64,000 nt of DNA from Steinernema hermaphroditum (GCA_030435675.1 CM059625.1:8804001-8868000); one strand, 5' to 3'. Counted from the first letter of the stretch, positions 41,004-53,870 are shown. A program made the numbers and translations. Notes: a model not told the origin generated them from the letters alone.

Positions 41004-42495
41004 TACAGTGTGTTGCATAAAGATAGAGTCACCCTATTTTTCACGATTTTGAGGGAAACTGTGTTCTCAGTGAAATTTTTTGGACGGTATGTGAAAGTAC
41101 AACCCTTCTTGCCTATCTTCCCAAAAGTTCGAAAAATTTCGACCTCTCCTGTCGGAGATAGGGGGAACTCATTCTGAAGTGTTTAATTGCAAGTGTTGCA
41201 GAATGATAGGGGTCAGACTAATTTAAGTATTTAGACAACCTTGAATTGATGTTTGAGCTTGACTTAAGGATTAACCAATGGATAAAAATCCATGCACAAT
41301 AGAGCCTGTAGGTTTTTAGTGACTACCGTCAGGTATGCGCTCTCTAAAATTAAAAAAGCTACCATAGAGTCCGCTTTTGAGGAAAATTCCAGATTTCTTC
41401 ACGAAAATTACCGAGCTAAAGAGCCGGCTAAAAGTACTGAAAACACTGTTTTCGACATCGATAAGTACGGGTATTGACGGTCTTTTTCGGCGGTGCTGTC
41501 ATGTAGTCCATTCTCTACGTTTATGTTCAAGTGAGCTATCCTACAGGAAGTGTATGTTCGATAGTTATTTTGGACGTTTGCAACATTGTTCGTTTCTTTC
41601 AAATAAATTTCAGATGTTTCTAAGCGATCTACAGTAGTATAAGCGTGTAAAATTTACGACATGAAAATCTGTTCGAAATGCCCTTCTTGACACTTTAATG
41701 GAGGCGTTCAGACGATTCCAGAAATTGTTCAGGATTCTTGCGGCGACTTTCGGCGTAATTTCCTTCCAAACGGTCAAAGTGCGCTTCAGAGAATCTGCAT
41801 TAGCGTGGCTTGTAGCGCAGACTTTTTGCTCCAGGACTGATCAAACAGCGAAGTTGAAAGGGCTGAGATTTGGGAAGTGCGGCGGTCAAACATCCGTCCC
41901 CCAGCCCAAGATCCTTCCTTCACCTGGTTGGCTCAGACAAAAGGTGTCCTTGGCTCGATGACCAGGCGCCCAATCCTGCTGAAACCTCCAAGCGGTGTTG
42001 GAGGCAGACCTTGGGCCCAGGATTTCACCATGCCTTCCAGAACCAGTTTTCGGAAATTCCCGTCATGACAGGTCACTTTTTTTTGTATCAACTTCGAAGA
42101 AAACGAGCTCCAGGTTCCCAAGTCCATAAAGCCCGGCCCAAACCATGATGGACTTTGCCGATCATCCAAGAGCTGTTCGCATGCCGGCTTGTAGAGGTAG
42201 AGTCCCAGATTTTCTTACACCAAATTTTTGACTGATTGCTCAATGACTCTCTGCTCCTTCGCCAGTTTTCTCATGGATATGGCCGGATTCCGCTTGATCT
42301 TCTTCCTGATGGCTTCTCTGGTCTTTGCTTTTCGGGCTGTTCTCGATATGTATCCCAACCTGTCTCCTGGAAGCGTTTGACAACGCGCTGGACCTGAAAA
42401 AAATTGGAGTTTCATTGACTTTTCAATCTTCGGAATCGGCATTCCGCGCTTGCAATCGGCGATGATAGCAATACGGCCATCATTGGACACCATTT
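41004..42495 (-). mobile_element. decayed mariner/Tc1-family transposon copy
   Basis: The minus strand encodes broken parts of a mariner-type transposase in the right order. From 42,492 down come a helix-turn-helix start (MVSNDGRIAIIADCKRGMPI), then RKKIKRNPAISMRKLAKEQ, then after a stop and frameshifts LGLYLYKPACEQLLDD and, near the end, FQQDWAPGHRAKDTF and SPFNFAVWSVLEQKVCATSH. The last two correspond to the second and third catalytic-Asp regions; the third Asp position (normally SPDLNPLD) is altered, and in-frame stops are present. The first catalytic-Asp region appears missing or scrambled. At 41004 a TA followed by CAGTGTGTTGC and AGAGTCACCC resembles the outer end of a Tc1/mariner element, but the matching right-hand terminal repeat was not found. 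The copy cannot be active. Confidence 0.75.
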
Positions 42496-42703
42496 TCTTT
42501 ATACAGGGAAGAGGTAAAAGTACCGAAGTTAACAACAATTCTAGATCAAAAAAGGGTAAGCAACACGAATATTGCAGCTGAAGCGGTACAAAAAAAGAAC
42601 CCGAAAAATGAAGATAAATTGAAAAGTTGATCGGCTTACAGTATTTATTACGTACCTTGAATATGATTTCAATGCAAATGTACAAGCACTTCGTCAAAGA
42701 CGG

Positions 42704-43240
42704 TTAAACATGGAAAACACTGAAAGGAGGTGACCCAATTTTGAGAGTCTCACTCGTGTCGCGGTGGCGAGCGGTCGGCCTCTCCGGGCGCTCTCTGAGT
42801 GTCTGGTTGGTCTGATGGTAAGCCCTGTGGCAGTTGTGAGTTTTCCGGCTTCCAGAACGAATTGGGACACCCGGAAGCCGTAGTCCCACCACAGTTGACA
42901 ACAAGATGTCCGACGTCAAGAATCCGGCCACGTGAGAAGTCATCCCGAAGGTCGCCGACGCTCTGAGGACGCCACCACCATCGAAGACGCAACTCCCGGA
43001 CAGCGGACCATCAGATTCGAGCACAGAAGCGTGCGCTGTGCCGCAAACGATGTTCCGCTCCTGAATACGAACATTTGGCGATTCCCAGAAGCCCCATGAA
43101 GCGCTCCGCCACCCACCGGTTCGACATGAACGCAACGCCAGGGATGAAGCCGTGTGCCAGACATCCTCTGTTTGTCTATTTTCGGTGTCGTGCAAGGCGA
43201 AATTCTTTTGATTCATGAAATAAAGTCGTGTAAAGTCCAA
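42704..43240 (-). other. open frame next to mariner remnant, possible second transposon piece
   Basis: A 178-codon minus-strand frame lies just upstream of the decayed mariner. Its start (LYFMNQKNFALHDTENRQ, then TEDVW) resembles the mariner segment around the first catalytic Asp, where FSDEKIF...NRQND.VW is usual. If so, the transposase parts are out of order and this is a rearranged or second copy. The rest of the frame has no recognisable domain and may be open by chance. I am unsure of this call. Confidence 0.25.
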
Positions 43241-43784
43241 TTATGAATCACCTTGACTCACTCTCAACGTTACATGGTACATATAGACCTTACCTGTTCG
43301 TTATGAAGCTTGTCCGGACTCTATGAAAGAGTTAAGTTATGAAGAAACGAAAAACGGTGCAAATGAAATGTGCAATTCTTATTTCAATTAATATCAGCGA
43401 TAAGAAAAATGTGGTTGACGCACGCCATCTAAACTGAATTGCTCAGAAAACAGTATTGGTAACCGAAGAGAAATGATCAACTTTTGACGAGCAGCATATC
43501 ATTTTGAAGTGTTTGCAAAGCCTAGTGAACTTAATCGATTTACACGATTTATATTCCAAAATCAACGGCCTTACGCTGTACAGGACGTCTTATGTATGCA
43601 CAAAAAAAGAACAGAGTCACACCGCAGTCGCTGATTTTCTTGTGGTTTCGGTGGGGCACTCGTACCCGCGTAGAATGAGACGTATCCATTAGTTTTTTTG
43701 TTTGAACGTCGAAGTCACGAATCCTGCCATTGTGCGGCGTTGGAGGACAGCGAACGCATCGAAATTTCATCTTCGGTTCAGATG

Positions 43785-44560
43785 GCGGCACAGATTTTGG
43801 AGTTGCAGTGATTCTTAGGCGACTTGAGTGGCGGTGCGGGTGGAGTCGGACGGTAGTGCCGGTATCCTTGGCGAGACGTTGGAACTACGACTCCTTGGCA
43901 TTCCAGACCTTGTGGGAGTCGGGGCATTGCGCCAACACTAACGGCCGAGAACGACCGTTCACACGACTCATTCGAGAGAACCAGGGAACGATTGAACGAT
44001 CCGACCAATCTGGGGACACAAATGAAAGAAGATAAGGGTAGCAAATTATTGTCCTGTCCTTAACTCTTTTCCTTATACAAGACAGAAAAAATACTTTCAT
44101 CGAGTAACTACGGTAAGAATCGGCTATCGCATGTTGTATGTCAGATATAAAATATTTCTAGGCTATTTTGTATTAAGTTTCTGATAAAAGCGCACAAATC
44201 CAGCTTGGCCGCTAGGATTTTTATTTATATTCCCGTATCAATAGAATTACACCACCCAGGTTGTCCCATAAATGCATAAGAAATAAGAATGTTGCACTGT
44301 AGTGGCTGGTTCCGTTCTCTTTTCGGAGTAACAGACAGACGATATACGGCTAGAACATCCAATAATCACATTCGCAGCAAGCTTTGACCTGAGTAGGTGG
44401 CGTGGGTGGTTGTAGACGTTGTATCCATGGCGCCCTGGTATACCAGGCCTTCTGGGAGCCGGAACGATCACTGCGCCAACAACGACGGCCAGGAACGACT
44501 GCTCACTCAAGTTATTTCTGACAGAGCGAACGGACAACCCAATCTATCGCTACCGATATA
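43785..44560 (-). repeat. degenerate tandem duplication, two units about 550 nt apart
   Basis: Segments at about 43,824-44,010 and 44,375-44,560 are clearly related on the plus strand. Both show GACYTGAGT, then GTGGGAGTCGG or CTGGGAGCCGG, then TGCGCCAAC and ACGGCC-GAACGAC. On the minus strand both units stay open in the corresponding frame: SERSFSAVSVGAM in one versus SEQSFLAVVVGAV in the other (the first written after a Cys), followed by GYRHYRPTPPAPPLKS versus GYNVYNHPRHLLRS. Divergence is high, so the duplication is old. It could be noncoding, a transposon remnant, or exons of a small secreted peptide family. No complete gene could be built. Confidence 0.5.
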
Positions 44561-44684
44561 TGTGAAAGGCTCTCTTGGCAAAGTATAAGATACATAGTGC
44601 TGCGTTAGCACACATGCAACGAATTATTTATTTGGACATAGTTTTCTTTATTAGACCTGAAACAATTTATTTTTACATCCATCA

Positions 44685-46858
44685 TCACATCATTGCGTTA
44701 AAATCAGATCGTACGTGTGGAGGTGCAAGTGAAGGGCCACCAAGTGGATTCGGAGGTCCACCGACCGTTGATGAAGGTGGCGGCATTGATCCTTGAAGAT
44801 TAGGGTCAAATTGAGTATTTTCGACTCGAGATATCGTCCGTTCGTCTTCTTCTCCGTACTCGCCTCCCATCATAGAGGGTTCGCCGACAACCATCACATC
44901 TTGATACTGTAGGTTGAACTGAAACCACGGTGACTTCACCACCCACTAAACACGACACTTACAATCGGCGGGTTTCCGAAGTTCGGAGCGGCCGGGGCCG
45001 GAGAAGCAGTGTTGGCCGACTTCTTCTTGCTTCCTCCTCCGGCGCCCGCTGCTCCACCGGCGGTAGAATTTGCTGACTTCCTCTGACGCTTTCTAGTCGT
45101 TTTTGCTTTGGTCGGCGGTTCTTCAACCGTTTGAGGTAACATTGGTGGGTTCATGGGATCTGCAAGGAGGGCAATGAATGCTTTTTCCCCGAAAACCGAC
45201 TTACTCATCTGATTCATAGCCATTTGCTGCCGCTGTTGCTGAATCTGATTCATCTTTTGGTGTTCAGCAAATAAAGTGTGCTTTAACGCTTCCTTTGGAT
45301 TAATCTAAAAGTTTTGTGTATAAATGTGAAGAAGCTTCAATAGAATGATTAGCCTACATTTTGTGATTTACTATGGAACATAAGTATTTGCATGGGCTCT
45401 AGGATCGAGCACATCTTCAGATAGTCTAAGGAAAGCCTCGTCAATCCGTTCTTGAAAACATTCGATTTCACTTTTTCCATAAGTTCCGCATTCTGAAATC
45501 ACAAAGGCCGTTTTACCATCATTGCATTTTTCGATCATACCATTAAAACATCCCGAGAAATATACTCGGCTGAAGGGCGCATTTCGATGGTCCAGTGCCT
45601 GACTCTATACCCGTAGCTGTCGTCAAAGGAGAATTCAGCAAAAAGCTTGCATTCTGTCTGCGCCTAAAGTCGGTTGTTCTCATGTGGTCGACGCACGTGC
45701 CACAGTACCTCACAAATGGAATTCTTTTCGTGTTTTGTAATGAGCAATACGTTGTCACAGTCGAGACACGTTAACGACATGGGAACGTTGTGCGTTTCTC
45801 GACCTGTTGTCCTGATAAGAAAAATCATTTCGTTGACTCCTCCTTCGAACATAGTTCGGAAATAGCGTGGAATCAGTGGTCTACCAATTGCTGTAATTGC
45901 TCAGTCAGTGCTTGCAAGAAAGCTGCGATATTACAGAATCGTTGTCCATGTGTCGATCCGTGTTCCTCGTAAATTACGAATGTCATTCGCGCTTGATCAT
46001 CGAAGAATTCACAAGCAAATGCGTCCCACCATTGAGCGTGATCCTTGTCGTTTAACTGGAAACAAGTGTATGTTTGATCGCAAGAACAGACAACGAACCA
46101 CTGAATTCTTAAAAATAAACAATCTTCTATTCATTTCCTGGAGTCTGAATTCCAGCTGCGGCGGAGGTGTAGGATTCCCGGGATTCATACCAGCGATTCC
46201 CATCTGTCGCAGTCTAAAATGGATGACGATTTATTTGTTATGATGAAGTTAATATATGCTTTCCGGTGTGCAAAAGAAAAGAATACGCTTTGTGCATTTT
46301 CCGATGCTTAATCGATGCGACCGCATTTCCTTTGCAGCAAAAACCAAAGAAAGTGCGATTCACACCGAGCATCCCGCCATTGCGAGTGGTTTATACGGCC
46401 AACATTTTCGTAGAATTAGATGGATTCCTTTAAAATATTCACCTCAGCATGTACGACTGCTGTGACTGTCCTGGAGGTGGTTGTGCTCCTCCCATCCCAG
46501 GCCCCATGTGCTGAATTCCTGGCGGTGATCCAAAGGGACTTTTTGGTGGATCGGGCTCTAAGAACTGATGCGGCGCAGGCGCCATGTATCCAGATGGTGC
46601 TGGTCCACCAGGATTCGGATAGAAATATTCTTGATTTGGATATGGACTTGTAATGGATGGAATGGATGGAATGGGGCCTTCTTCCGGCGAAGTAATCATT
46701 ATATGTCCGTTGTGCGACTGCATAGCAACGCCCGGCTCGAAGACATTCCCGGGAGCTGGAGCTGGCTCGAATTTGACAGGATCATCCTTTTTCTTTCGGG
46801 AACGCTGCTTGGGCGTGGTCGTCGCACTTCCATTTTCTGTTGCCTTCCTGCGTGGCAT
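44685..46858 (-). CDS. ldb-1: LIM-domain-binding protein (LDB/Chip/CLIM)
   Basis: Nine exons (46443-46858, 46102-46213, 45935-46055, 45709-45890, 45541-45663, 45358-45492, 45205-45304, 44963-45159, 44685-44918) close to 539 residues. Introns are 44-53 nt except the first (229 nt). The N-terminus is basic then Pro/Gly-rich (PRRKATENG, PAPAPGNVFEPG). The dimerisation domain shows WWDAFACEFFDDQARMTF, IGRPLIPRYFRTMFEGG and MSLTCLDCDNVLLITKHEK, and later LSLDYLKMCSILEPMQ. A basic nuclear signal (TRKRQRKSA) precedes the LIM-interaction domain VVGEPSMMGGEYGEEDER and VENTQFD. LDB proteins dimerise and bridge LIM-homeodomain and LIM-only factors, looping enhancers to promoters. Start is the first ATG of the frame; a Pro-rich exon-like segment near 49.5 kb might be an alternative 5' exon. 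On the minus strand an AATAAA at 44627-44632 lies about 50 nt past the stop. Confidence 0.93.
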
Positions 46859-49800
46859 GAAACGTTCTATCCAAGGTTCGCTTGGTGGTTAAAGCGAGGT
46901 TGGAGTCAGTAAAGTGAAGTAGGAGCGGCGCTGAATGTAGTATCTCTTTTTGGAAGCGCTACTTTCATCCACCGGCCATGGGCACAGACACAATGAGCGT
47001 TTAGCACAAGATTCCTTTCAAGGACGAACAAAAAGACGGAAGCTAATATAACTGTATTGTGCGTCGTGCGTCGTGCGCTGTGCTTCTTCGATCTAAATAA
47101 GAAAAAACCGATAAGATACACAAAAATGAGTAAAAACGCGTCTCGCGAGGAATAGCATGAGCGATTTTTTCGCAGATATTAGTTTAGAGATGTGTTTTGT
47201 CTACATTGGTAGTCATAAACAGAATTCGAACAATGATACGGATTGTGGTACGAATAACAATCATTCATAAATAATTTACGATCTGGAAGAATATTTTGCA
47301 GACAAGATGCTTTCGCACGATGGTAGAATATAAGCATCCGCAGAGAGATGGATTCTGTTTGACAAATGAATTTGCTCTAGATATGATACCACCGTAGGAT
47401 GACATCGAGAAAATGGTCTTCTAATCGATTAGCCGATATAATGGTCGGCCAGAATCTAATCAAACAATCATTGCGGGCTGAACCTAAGATTTTTCCTGCA
47501 CAACAACGATAAGATTTACGTTCGTCGCCGAGAAAGTGCAACACATAAACTGTAGACTATGAAAACAATCTTGAGTTTTCATAATCGGTTAACATGGCCG
47601 CAAGAAAGAAAGATTCGAGGACATCACACAGTCGGCAGACGCTAGATAGGAAGGCAAACACGGATGCTTTCGCAGAATAGTGCACAGACTAAAGAGCGCA
47701 CGGAGATAAAATTAGGAGTACAGTACAGTGCGATTGTGGGTTATGCTTCGCAATCGGCACTATACGCCTGGCGTTTGGCCTAGTCCGCGAAAAGGAAACG
47801 AAGCTTTTAACTATGGTTAATTTCGAACACTACACTAAATAGCACAAAATTCAAGCGAAACTCGATGAACCCCATAATCAATTCGCCTATACCGACTTGC
47901 CCGATCGATTTTGGCCGTCCGTCCTACAGCGCTTTAGCGGCCAACCACCCCGCACGCATACACACCACACACATACACACGCTCACATACGAAGCGGGCG
48001 ACGTTCATTAGGCCCAGCGAGACGAGCATGCCTTTGAAAGAAAGATCTTTGTAGCTTGTACTACATTGTAGAATAGGTGGAAAGCTTGAAACTGTCCCAT
48101 GGAGGTTCCCACAGCGGACAACTTCTGACAAAGTTCGAATCGATCAATTTTAATCGCCTCGTTCATCTACTCTCGTTTCTTTCTGTAAAAACGCGCATTT
48201 GACCTCTTTTGTTGCGATAGGAAAGAAGCAAATCGCGTTATCACCTTAAAGCGCACCTTTCGCAGTATATACATTGAAAAAACAAGCTCATTTAACTGCG
48301 ACTGAACAAGATCAGCTGATTATATTTTTGCTGTCCGCCCGCATAAAAGTCCACGATTTTGCAGGTGACGGAACAACGACGTGGTGTTCGTAGCGTTGGA
48401 GCGAAGGAGGGGAGGGGATCTGGGTCGTCGTTTCGGCCGGCACCGAACCAACACCACCACGCGGCTCTCAGCACCGGAGGCAGGTAGCGTCCACGTACGC
48501 GCATTTCTGTTGGCCTCTTCGGCCGGTATAAACGTGCAGACAAGAGGATGCGCGAGAGAACGGTAGAAGAGCTGCAACGACACAAATAATTGTACTGCGA
48601 GGGCCCCCCACACTGCTGGCCGATGACGAATGCACATCCGACGCACGCTGAGAACGATGGCTGCCGGCGATCGATCGCTGTCGGCTGGCATAATGCAAAA
48701 ATCGGGGCGGAGGCGCGAAAGGAGCACGCGCACATTGTAACGAGTAATCTGTCCGACAAGCAACAGTGCTTTATCAATTGTGAAAACTGTCACAACACCA
48801 AAAAAGATCAATTCACTCGTCACATCAAAACACTTTGTGAATGTGAACGACGACCTGATGTATAACGGTTCGCCATATCGATAGCTCAAAAGGCAGGACG
48901 AAAGTAACTGACGGCTATCAAAATAGTTGATCTGGGTTAGAAACTGTTGCTGATTATTACTGTAACAAGCGGTAAAATATTATTAAACAAACAAAAAAGC
49001 ATGGAAACAGATTAGTAGTTAGAACGATGAGAGAACATGAAAAATCATTCGTGATAAGCTAACGTTGCTCGACTGGACGCATGCGTTTGTAAACAAGAGA
49101 ATGTTGGGTCGAGTCCAGGCATAGAGAGTCCAGGCCGCGTACTCTGGGAAGCAGTTGGGAAGACGCGCAACACACGAAAGAGAGTGATGGTAGAGAAGGA
49201 CAACGGAAGACGAGAGAACATCAGCGACAACAGTGCTAGATCGTAAGTTTGAATCGTCAAAGTGGGTTTTCTCATCTAACAAAAAAAAAATTACTACAAA
49301 AGAAGTGAGCCAAAAAGTACATAATGCGTACAGCTCCATTTTCCAGTCCAATTTTGATTTGTGCGACTCTATTCAATTATGGTTAAGATTTTTCAAATTG
49401 GAATATTATATACTATAAAGAACATAAAGAACCAACCCATCTGGTTGAGGTCCGACAGGTTGCGGTGGGGGCATCTGGGCGCCGTTGGGAGGCATTGGTC
49501 CGCAACTTGCTCCACCTCGACCGGCGTTTCCTGAAGGTGAATAGATGGTACTGATTCGAGAACAGTCTCATAGTACCAGAATTTGAGCGATGTCCCGATT
49601 TAGCGATAATGCTGGAGGAGGGCGCCGCTGTAGTCGCTAATAACATCGACGCGGCGCCTAAGCAGGAGCTGAGTGGTGGTACGCAGGTGCCACCAAAATG
49701 GTTACTTTCGGCTTACGGCAACTGAAATGAAAATTAACTTCAACGAGCATGCAATCAATTCAATAATATGAATTAAGTTTGCCCTTTCGCGTGAAGCAAA

Positions 49801-51954
49801 CGCAAACGCACGAGAAATCGGAACTCCCGCCTGTTACTTTGAATTTCGCGTAACGGTGTATGCGAGGCTCCGGACGATAGCAATTTCAACTCGAGCAATC
49901 ACCGGTTTTCGGATGTGAAAAAAACGAGAGCACTCCTCTCGTCAGCAGGACGTAAACCACCGGACATCACTACCCATTGCACTCCTCATCCGTGACAAGC
50001 CACTTTTACCCGTATTCAACCTGACACTTCCAAGGCCGCTGCATCCTGTGAGCAGGATAGAAAGTTAAGTATAAACTGTAGCTCCGTTGCATGGAATCAA
50101 TTCACACGACTATCGCAATTACATTTACCGCACGACAGCAGAGTCATATCGAAAAAATGGTGCTGACAAACAAAAGCCTCAAGCAGGCATTTAGTACTGA
50201 CATTTGTCCGCCATTCTAACAGAAAAACAAACCATTACGATTAGCAAAATGCCACATGGGACTCCAAACGGTTTTTACTCCAGCGGAACGGTTTTCACTC
50301 CAATTCTTAATACGCTTTATTAGGATTCAGCGCCAAACGCTCGCGCAAAGGGGTTCCTCTGTTCGCTGGAGCGGAGGAGCGAGATTGGCTCCACAGCCTC
50401 GTTTTCGCGCAGACCGCTCTAATGCATGCTCATCTTGAACGTTTTCACGCTGTCCGAAAGTGTCAACCACATGCACATACGAGGACAAAAAAAGAAGTGT
50501 GATGCGCCTCCGTTCAACAATCCCATTAACAACGAGACGATCTTGTACAAGAGATGAAACTTAAACTGGACTGTTAATGGAGTGTGGCGCACAGCAGGAA
50601 CATCGCCGTTTTGGGCAACCATCCCTTATCACTCTAACTATACGCGTCACAGCCGATCACGTTTCTCTTCGGCCGGCCAACGGCACTTGAGTGAAAAGGG
50701 AAAAGAATAAATTTTTCCGTTCGTTCGCTCTTCGAGTTCCTTTTCATTTCGCCTTTCTTTCAAGTAGTGTGTCCGCATCCGACCCACCGCAAAGCGAAGG
50801 GAACGAAAAGTGAGCAAAATTAAAACGTCTATGGGATGAGTTGTGTTTGAAAGGACAAAGAGCCATTCGAGACGTTGGGAATGTCAAGACGTTTGCGAAG
50901 ACGCACTATTGAAAGCAGCATAGTTTCGCATATAGTTGTTTGCAGCGTGAATAATTAAACGGGAGATGGATGGAGCAATCATGCGTATGGCAGTGAAGCC
51001 TGTGAAAAACGAAATGATTTCAGAGCGCACAACCTAGCGTATATGCACACGATTAGCGCCTGCGCAACCGCCGGATCGTGATTATAAAAACAACGTCGCT
51101 TTGGCAGAGCCAATTGTAATTAGGGAGCTTAACGTGTCGTCGCAATCGAAAAGCACATCATTAACATGTGGAGAGTCGGACTCCTTCGAGATTCATGCTC
51201 GAGTCTCCCTCTCGACGCATCCCCCTTCCACCGCCCGAATAAACAGAGGTTTTCCGATCTCCTTTAGGAAATCACTTATCCTCACTTTGAGAACTACCAA
51301 ATGAATTCACTAGCGGAAGTAGCGAAAGCGCTAGAACTGAAAAGGAGCGCAAGGCAAAATTGGATGCAAAGTGGGAGCGAGCATAGAACGAAGGTGCACA
51401 AGTATCGTACGGAGGAAGAAACACGCAATCGCGCTCGGTCGCATGAACAAAGAATTGCAGATGGCCTCCGCCATCCCCTCATTTCTCGTTCGCGCCTTCT
51501 TCTCAATAAACCAGCAACCACAGCGTCCTTATGCATGTGCGCAGCGAACATCGCATGCCCTTCTTCGCGAGAACAGGACAAAATGCGGTACCGTCATACC
51601 ATAGCCCTATTATTGATCGGGACAAAGAGGGTAGCTTCTTTTGAGATCGTCCACTCTGACGATTACATCGTCAGCAGCGAATGATGCTATGAAGTGCGTT
51701 ATCCCCACAACACTTGCTTGCGTTGACTGGATTGACGTCGTTCGGAGGTCTGCCCGAACGGCAAAAACTGCCATATTATCATTTCACAGCACCGCCTAAG
51801 TGTCTTCCCTCTGGGCAAACGCTCAGACGCTTTGCGGTCTTACGACAAGGTAAAACATTTATTCCATCCGAAACGGATCGCTGTTACTCGCATAGTTATG
51901 AGAACTCTGAGTAGAGGAAGAGCCGAAAGACTTGTCCAAGGCGTGCAAGATCAC
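46859..51954. other. 5-kb region between LDB and aminergic GPCR
   Basis: It must contain the LDB promoter, since LDB is transcribed leftwards from 46858. One exon-like segment is seen at about 49,440-49,535 on the minus strand: it follows a CACCTTCAG acceptor and reads GNAGRGGASCGPMPPNGAQM then PPPQPVGPQPDG, similar in style to the Pro/Gly-rich LDB N-terminus. A CA-rich run lies at 47,945-47,995. A long minus-strand frame at 48320-48889 is in a G+C-rich patch but has no domain. No other support for genes was found. Confidence 0.4.
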
Positions 51955-53870
51955 TTAAAATACAGTACTTTGCTGATGCAGTTTGCGCACGCTCATGGTT
52001 CGGCGATGTTGCTGCATACAGCCAAAACTGAGGAGATCACGGAAGCATCTTCTAAAGTCCCCATTGTACATGGTGTAAATCAGAGGATTGATCACCTAAA
52101 AACAGAGGAGTACAGTAGCCGCTACCTTAGTTCCTTGTACTTACAGAGTTAGAATATCCAAGCCACAAGAACAGCTCGTTGACAATCTTATGGATTCTTG
52201 AATGGCTTCTCGACGTGAGGAAAAGCTCGATGAGGTAGAGGACAAAAAACGGCATCCAGCAGACGATGAAGCCTAAACACCATGACAACTCGAAAACACC
52301 GAATTTCCTACCTAACACTACGATTCCAATTGTCTTCAAAGCCTTTCTTTCCCGTAAATACACCATTTTTTCCTTCGACCCTCGCGCATTCTTTCCTGGC
52401 CCTCTATTCCTACAGTGTGCTTGGGCTTGGGCAACTAATCGAGGGGGTTCGGGTCGTGTTTGCACGAGCTGCGCCCTTCTGGCAAGATTCGATGCTGGGC
52501 CGGCCCGCCGTGTAGAAGACGACCGCTGAATCAGTTTTCAGAAACTAATACGGAACTCATTGCAAACCGATACTGGTCTGTCCGTAATTTCAGCCATGGA
52601 GAGACAGTCACGGCTATACGTAGAGAGCTCGCCATTGTCTGTTGAAGGTAAAAGTTCACTGTGAACGCACTCCGAATCTTTTTCGGCGTCTTCTTCAGGG
52701 CAACTTCCATTCTGGCAAGGACCCGTGATACACGTACTTCTATTACTGAAACGTATTATACAGTAATAGTTGGATATTTTCTACTCACTGATAAACGACG
52801 TCATTGTTATAGACGCTGAACTGCGGAAGGAGTGATGACGGAGGAAGTCGAGACTTTGTTCTCTGAATAGGGGCACTTGCGCATCTGGAGCAGAAACACA
52901 TACCCGAACGAATAAATCGGATTTGCTATACCTGTTGTGGTTGTTCTTAGCATTCTTCTTGTTTTTCTGCTGCTCGACCTTCTTGCTTAAACGGCACGTT
53001 CCGAGACTTTGTCGCATTAACGCTTCTCGAGCCGAGGCAACACGAAATATTTTAAAATAAACGGAAAGCATAACCTAAAAGACATGTTGGAATGGTCGGA
53101 GACCTGTGCCTACCAAAAGTGGTATATAGAAACTTCCAAGTGCACTGTAGATTCGATAGGGCACCGATAGAGAGTAGTCACAGTAGAAAGCATCATTGAC
53201 GTTCTTTGCAAATTGGCCCCATCCAGGAACTAGCCATGGGGGGCTGCAAACTATAAGCGAAAGTCCCCACACGGAACTTAAGAGGCCGAAAGCCATCGAT
53301 TTGCTCCTCAACAAAGCGCCTTAATTTGCTTTCATAAATATTAATTACCTGGTTCGCGGATATTTGAGAGGACTAGTGATTGCCATGTACCGGTCAAGCG
53401 AAATCATGCACAGGTTCAGGATCGACGCCGTGCAAAGCATGACGTCGGACGTCGCCCAAACCTGGCACAGAAACTTCCCAAATGGCCATTTATGTGAGTG
53501 TAGCAAGTCGATTAAAGCTAGCGGCATGACCCATACTCCCACCAGGAGATCTAAATTGTTGCATCACGGTCTTCTTCTTATTCATCTTGTCCAGTGTTTA
53601 CCAGCGCTAGCCAGTGACGTGAGGAGAATGTTGGTGAAGGTCCTCATTCGTTTGTAAAGGACAACAGACAGAATTACTAGAATGTTTCCTCCAACAGCCG
53701 TAGTAATTAAAAACAGCTGAAAAAACCGAAGTGATTTTCTTGATTGCACTTCGCGAGTATTCGTTTGATGCATGAAAACATACCAGGAGAACGGCTATGA
53801 AAACATCCTGTATGCCAAGGCATAATGGAGCGGACACGCTCGGAGGTGCCACAGTCGAGGAGGCGTTCAT
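51955..53870 (-). CDS. biogenic-amine GPCR (octopamine/dopamine-like)
   Basis: Ten exons (53784-53870, 53602-53716, 53349-53550, 53114-53306, 52932-53074, 52789-52884, 52574-52745, 52312-52525, 52145-52272, 51955-52095) close to 496 residues; introns are 39-67 nt. The N-terminus has an N-glycosylation sequon (MNASS). TM1 is [13 protein letters not shown]2 LASADLLVG, TM3 [16 protein letters not shown] with the amine-binding Asp3.32 and a DRY motif. TM5 is [13 protein letters not shown] with serines at 5.42 and 5.46, as in receptors for catechol or phenol amines. TM6 is FIVCWMPFF and TM7 has NPLIY. The third cytoplasmic loop is long (about 165 residues), Ser- and Arg-rich, over four introns. 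Expected role: plasma-membrane receptor for dopamine, octopamine or tyramine; the exact ligand is not resolved. Start is the first ATG after an in-frame TGA. On the minus strand an AATAAA at 51858-51863 lies about 90 nt past the stop. Confidence 0.92.

Noticed and set aside
47945..47995. CA-rich run as a microsatellite
   Set aside because: Short and interrupted; not a clean simple repeat worth separate annotation.
48320..48889. Minus-strand open frame of 189 codons
   Set aside because: It lies in a locally G+C-rich patch, has no recognisable domain or splice sites, and several other frames are open at the same place.
52273..52311. Extra 13 residues in TM6 of the aminergic GPCR when read straight through
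   Set aside because: The segment has GT and AG ends and breaks the CWMPFF helix; removing it as a 39-nt intron restores a normal TM6.
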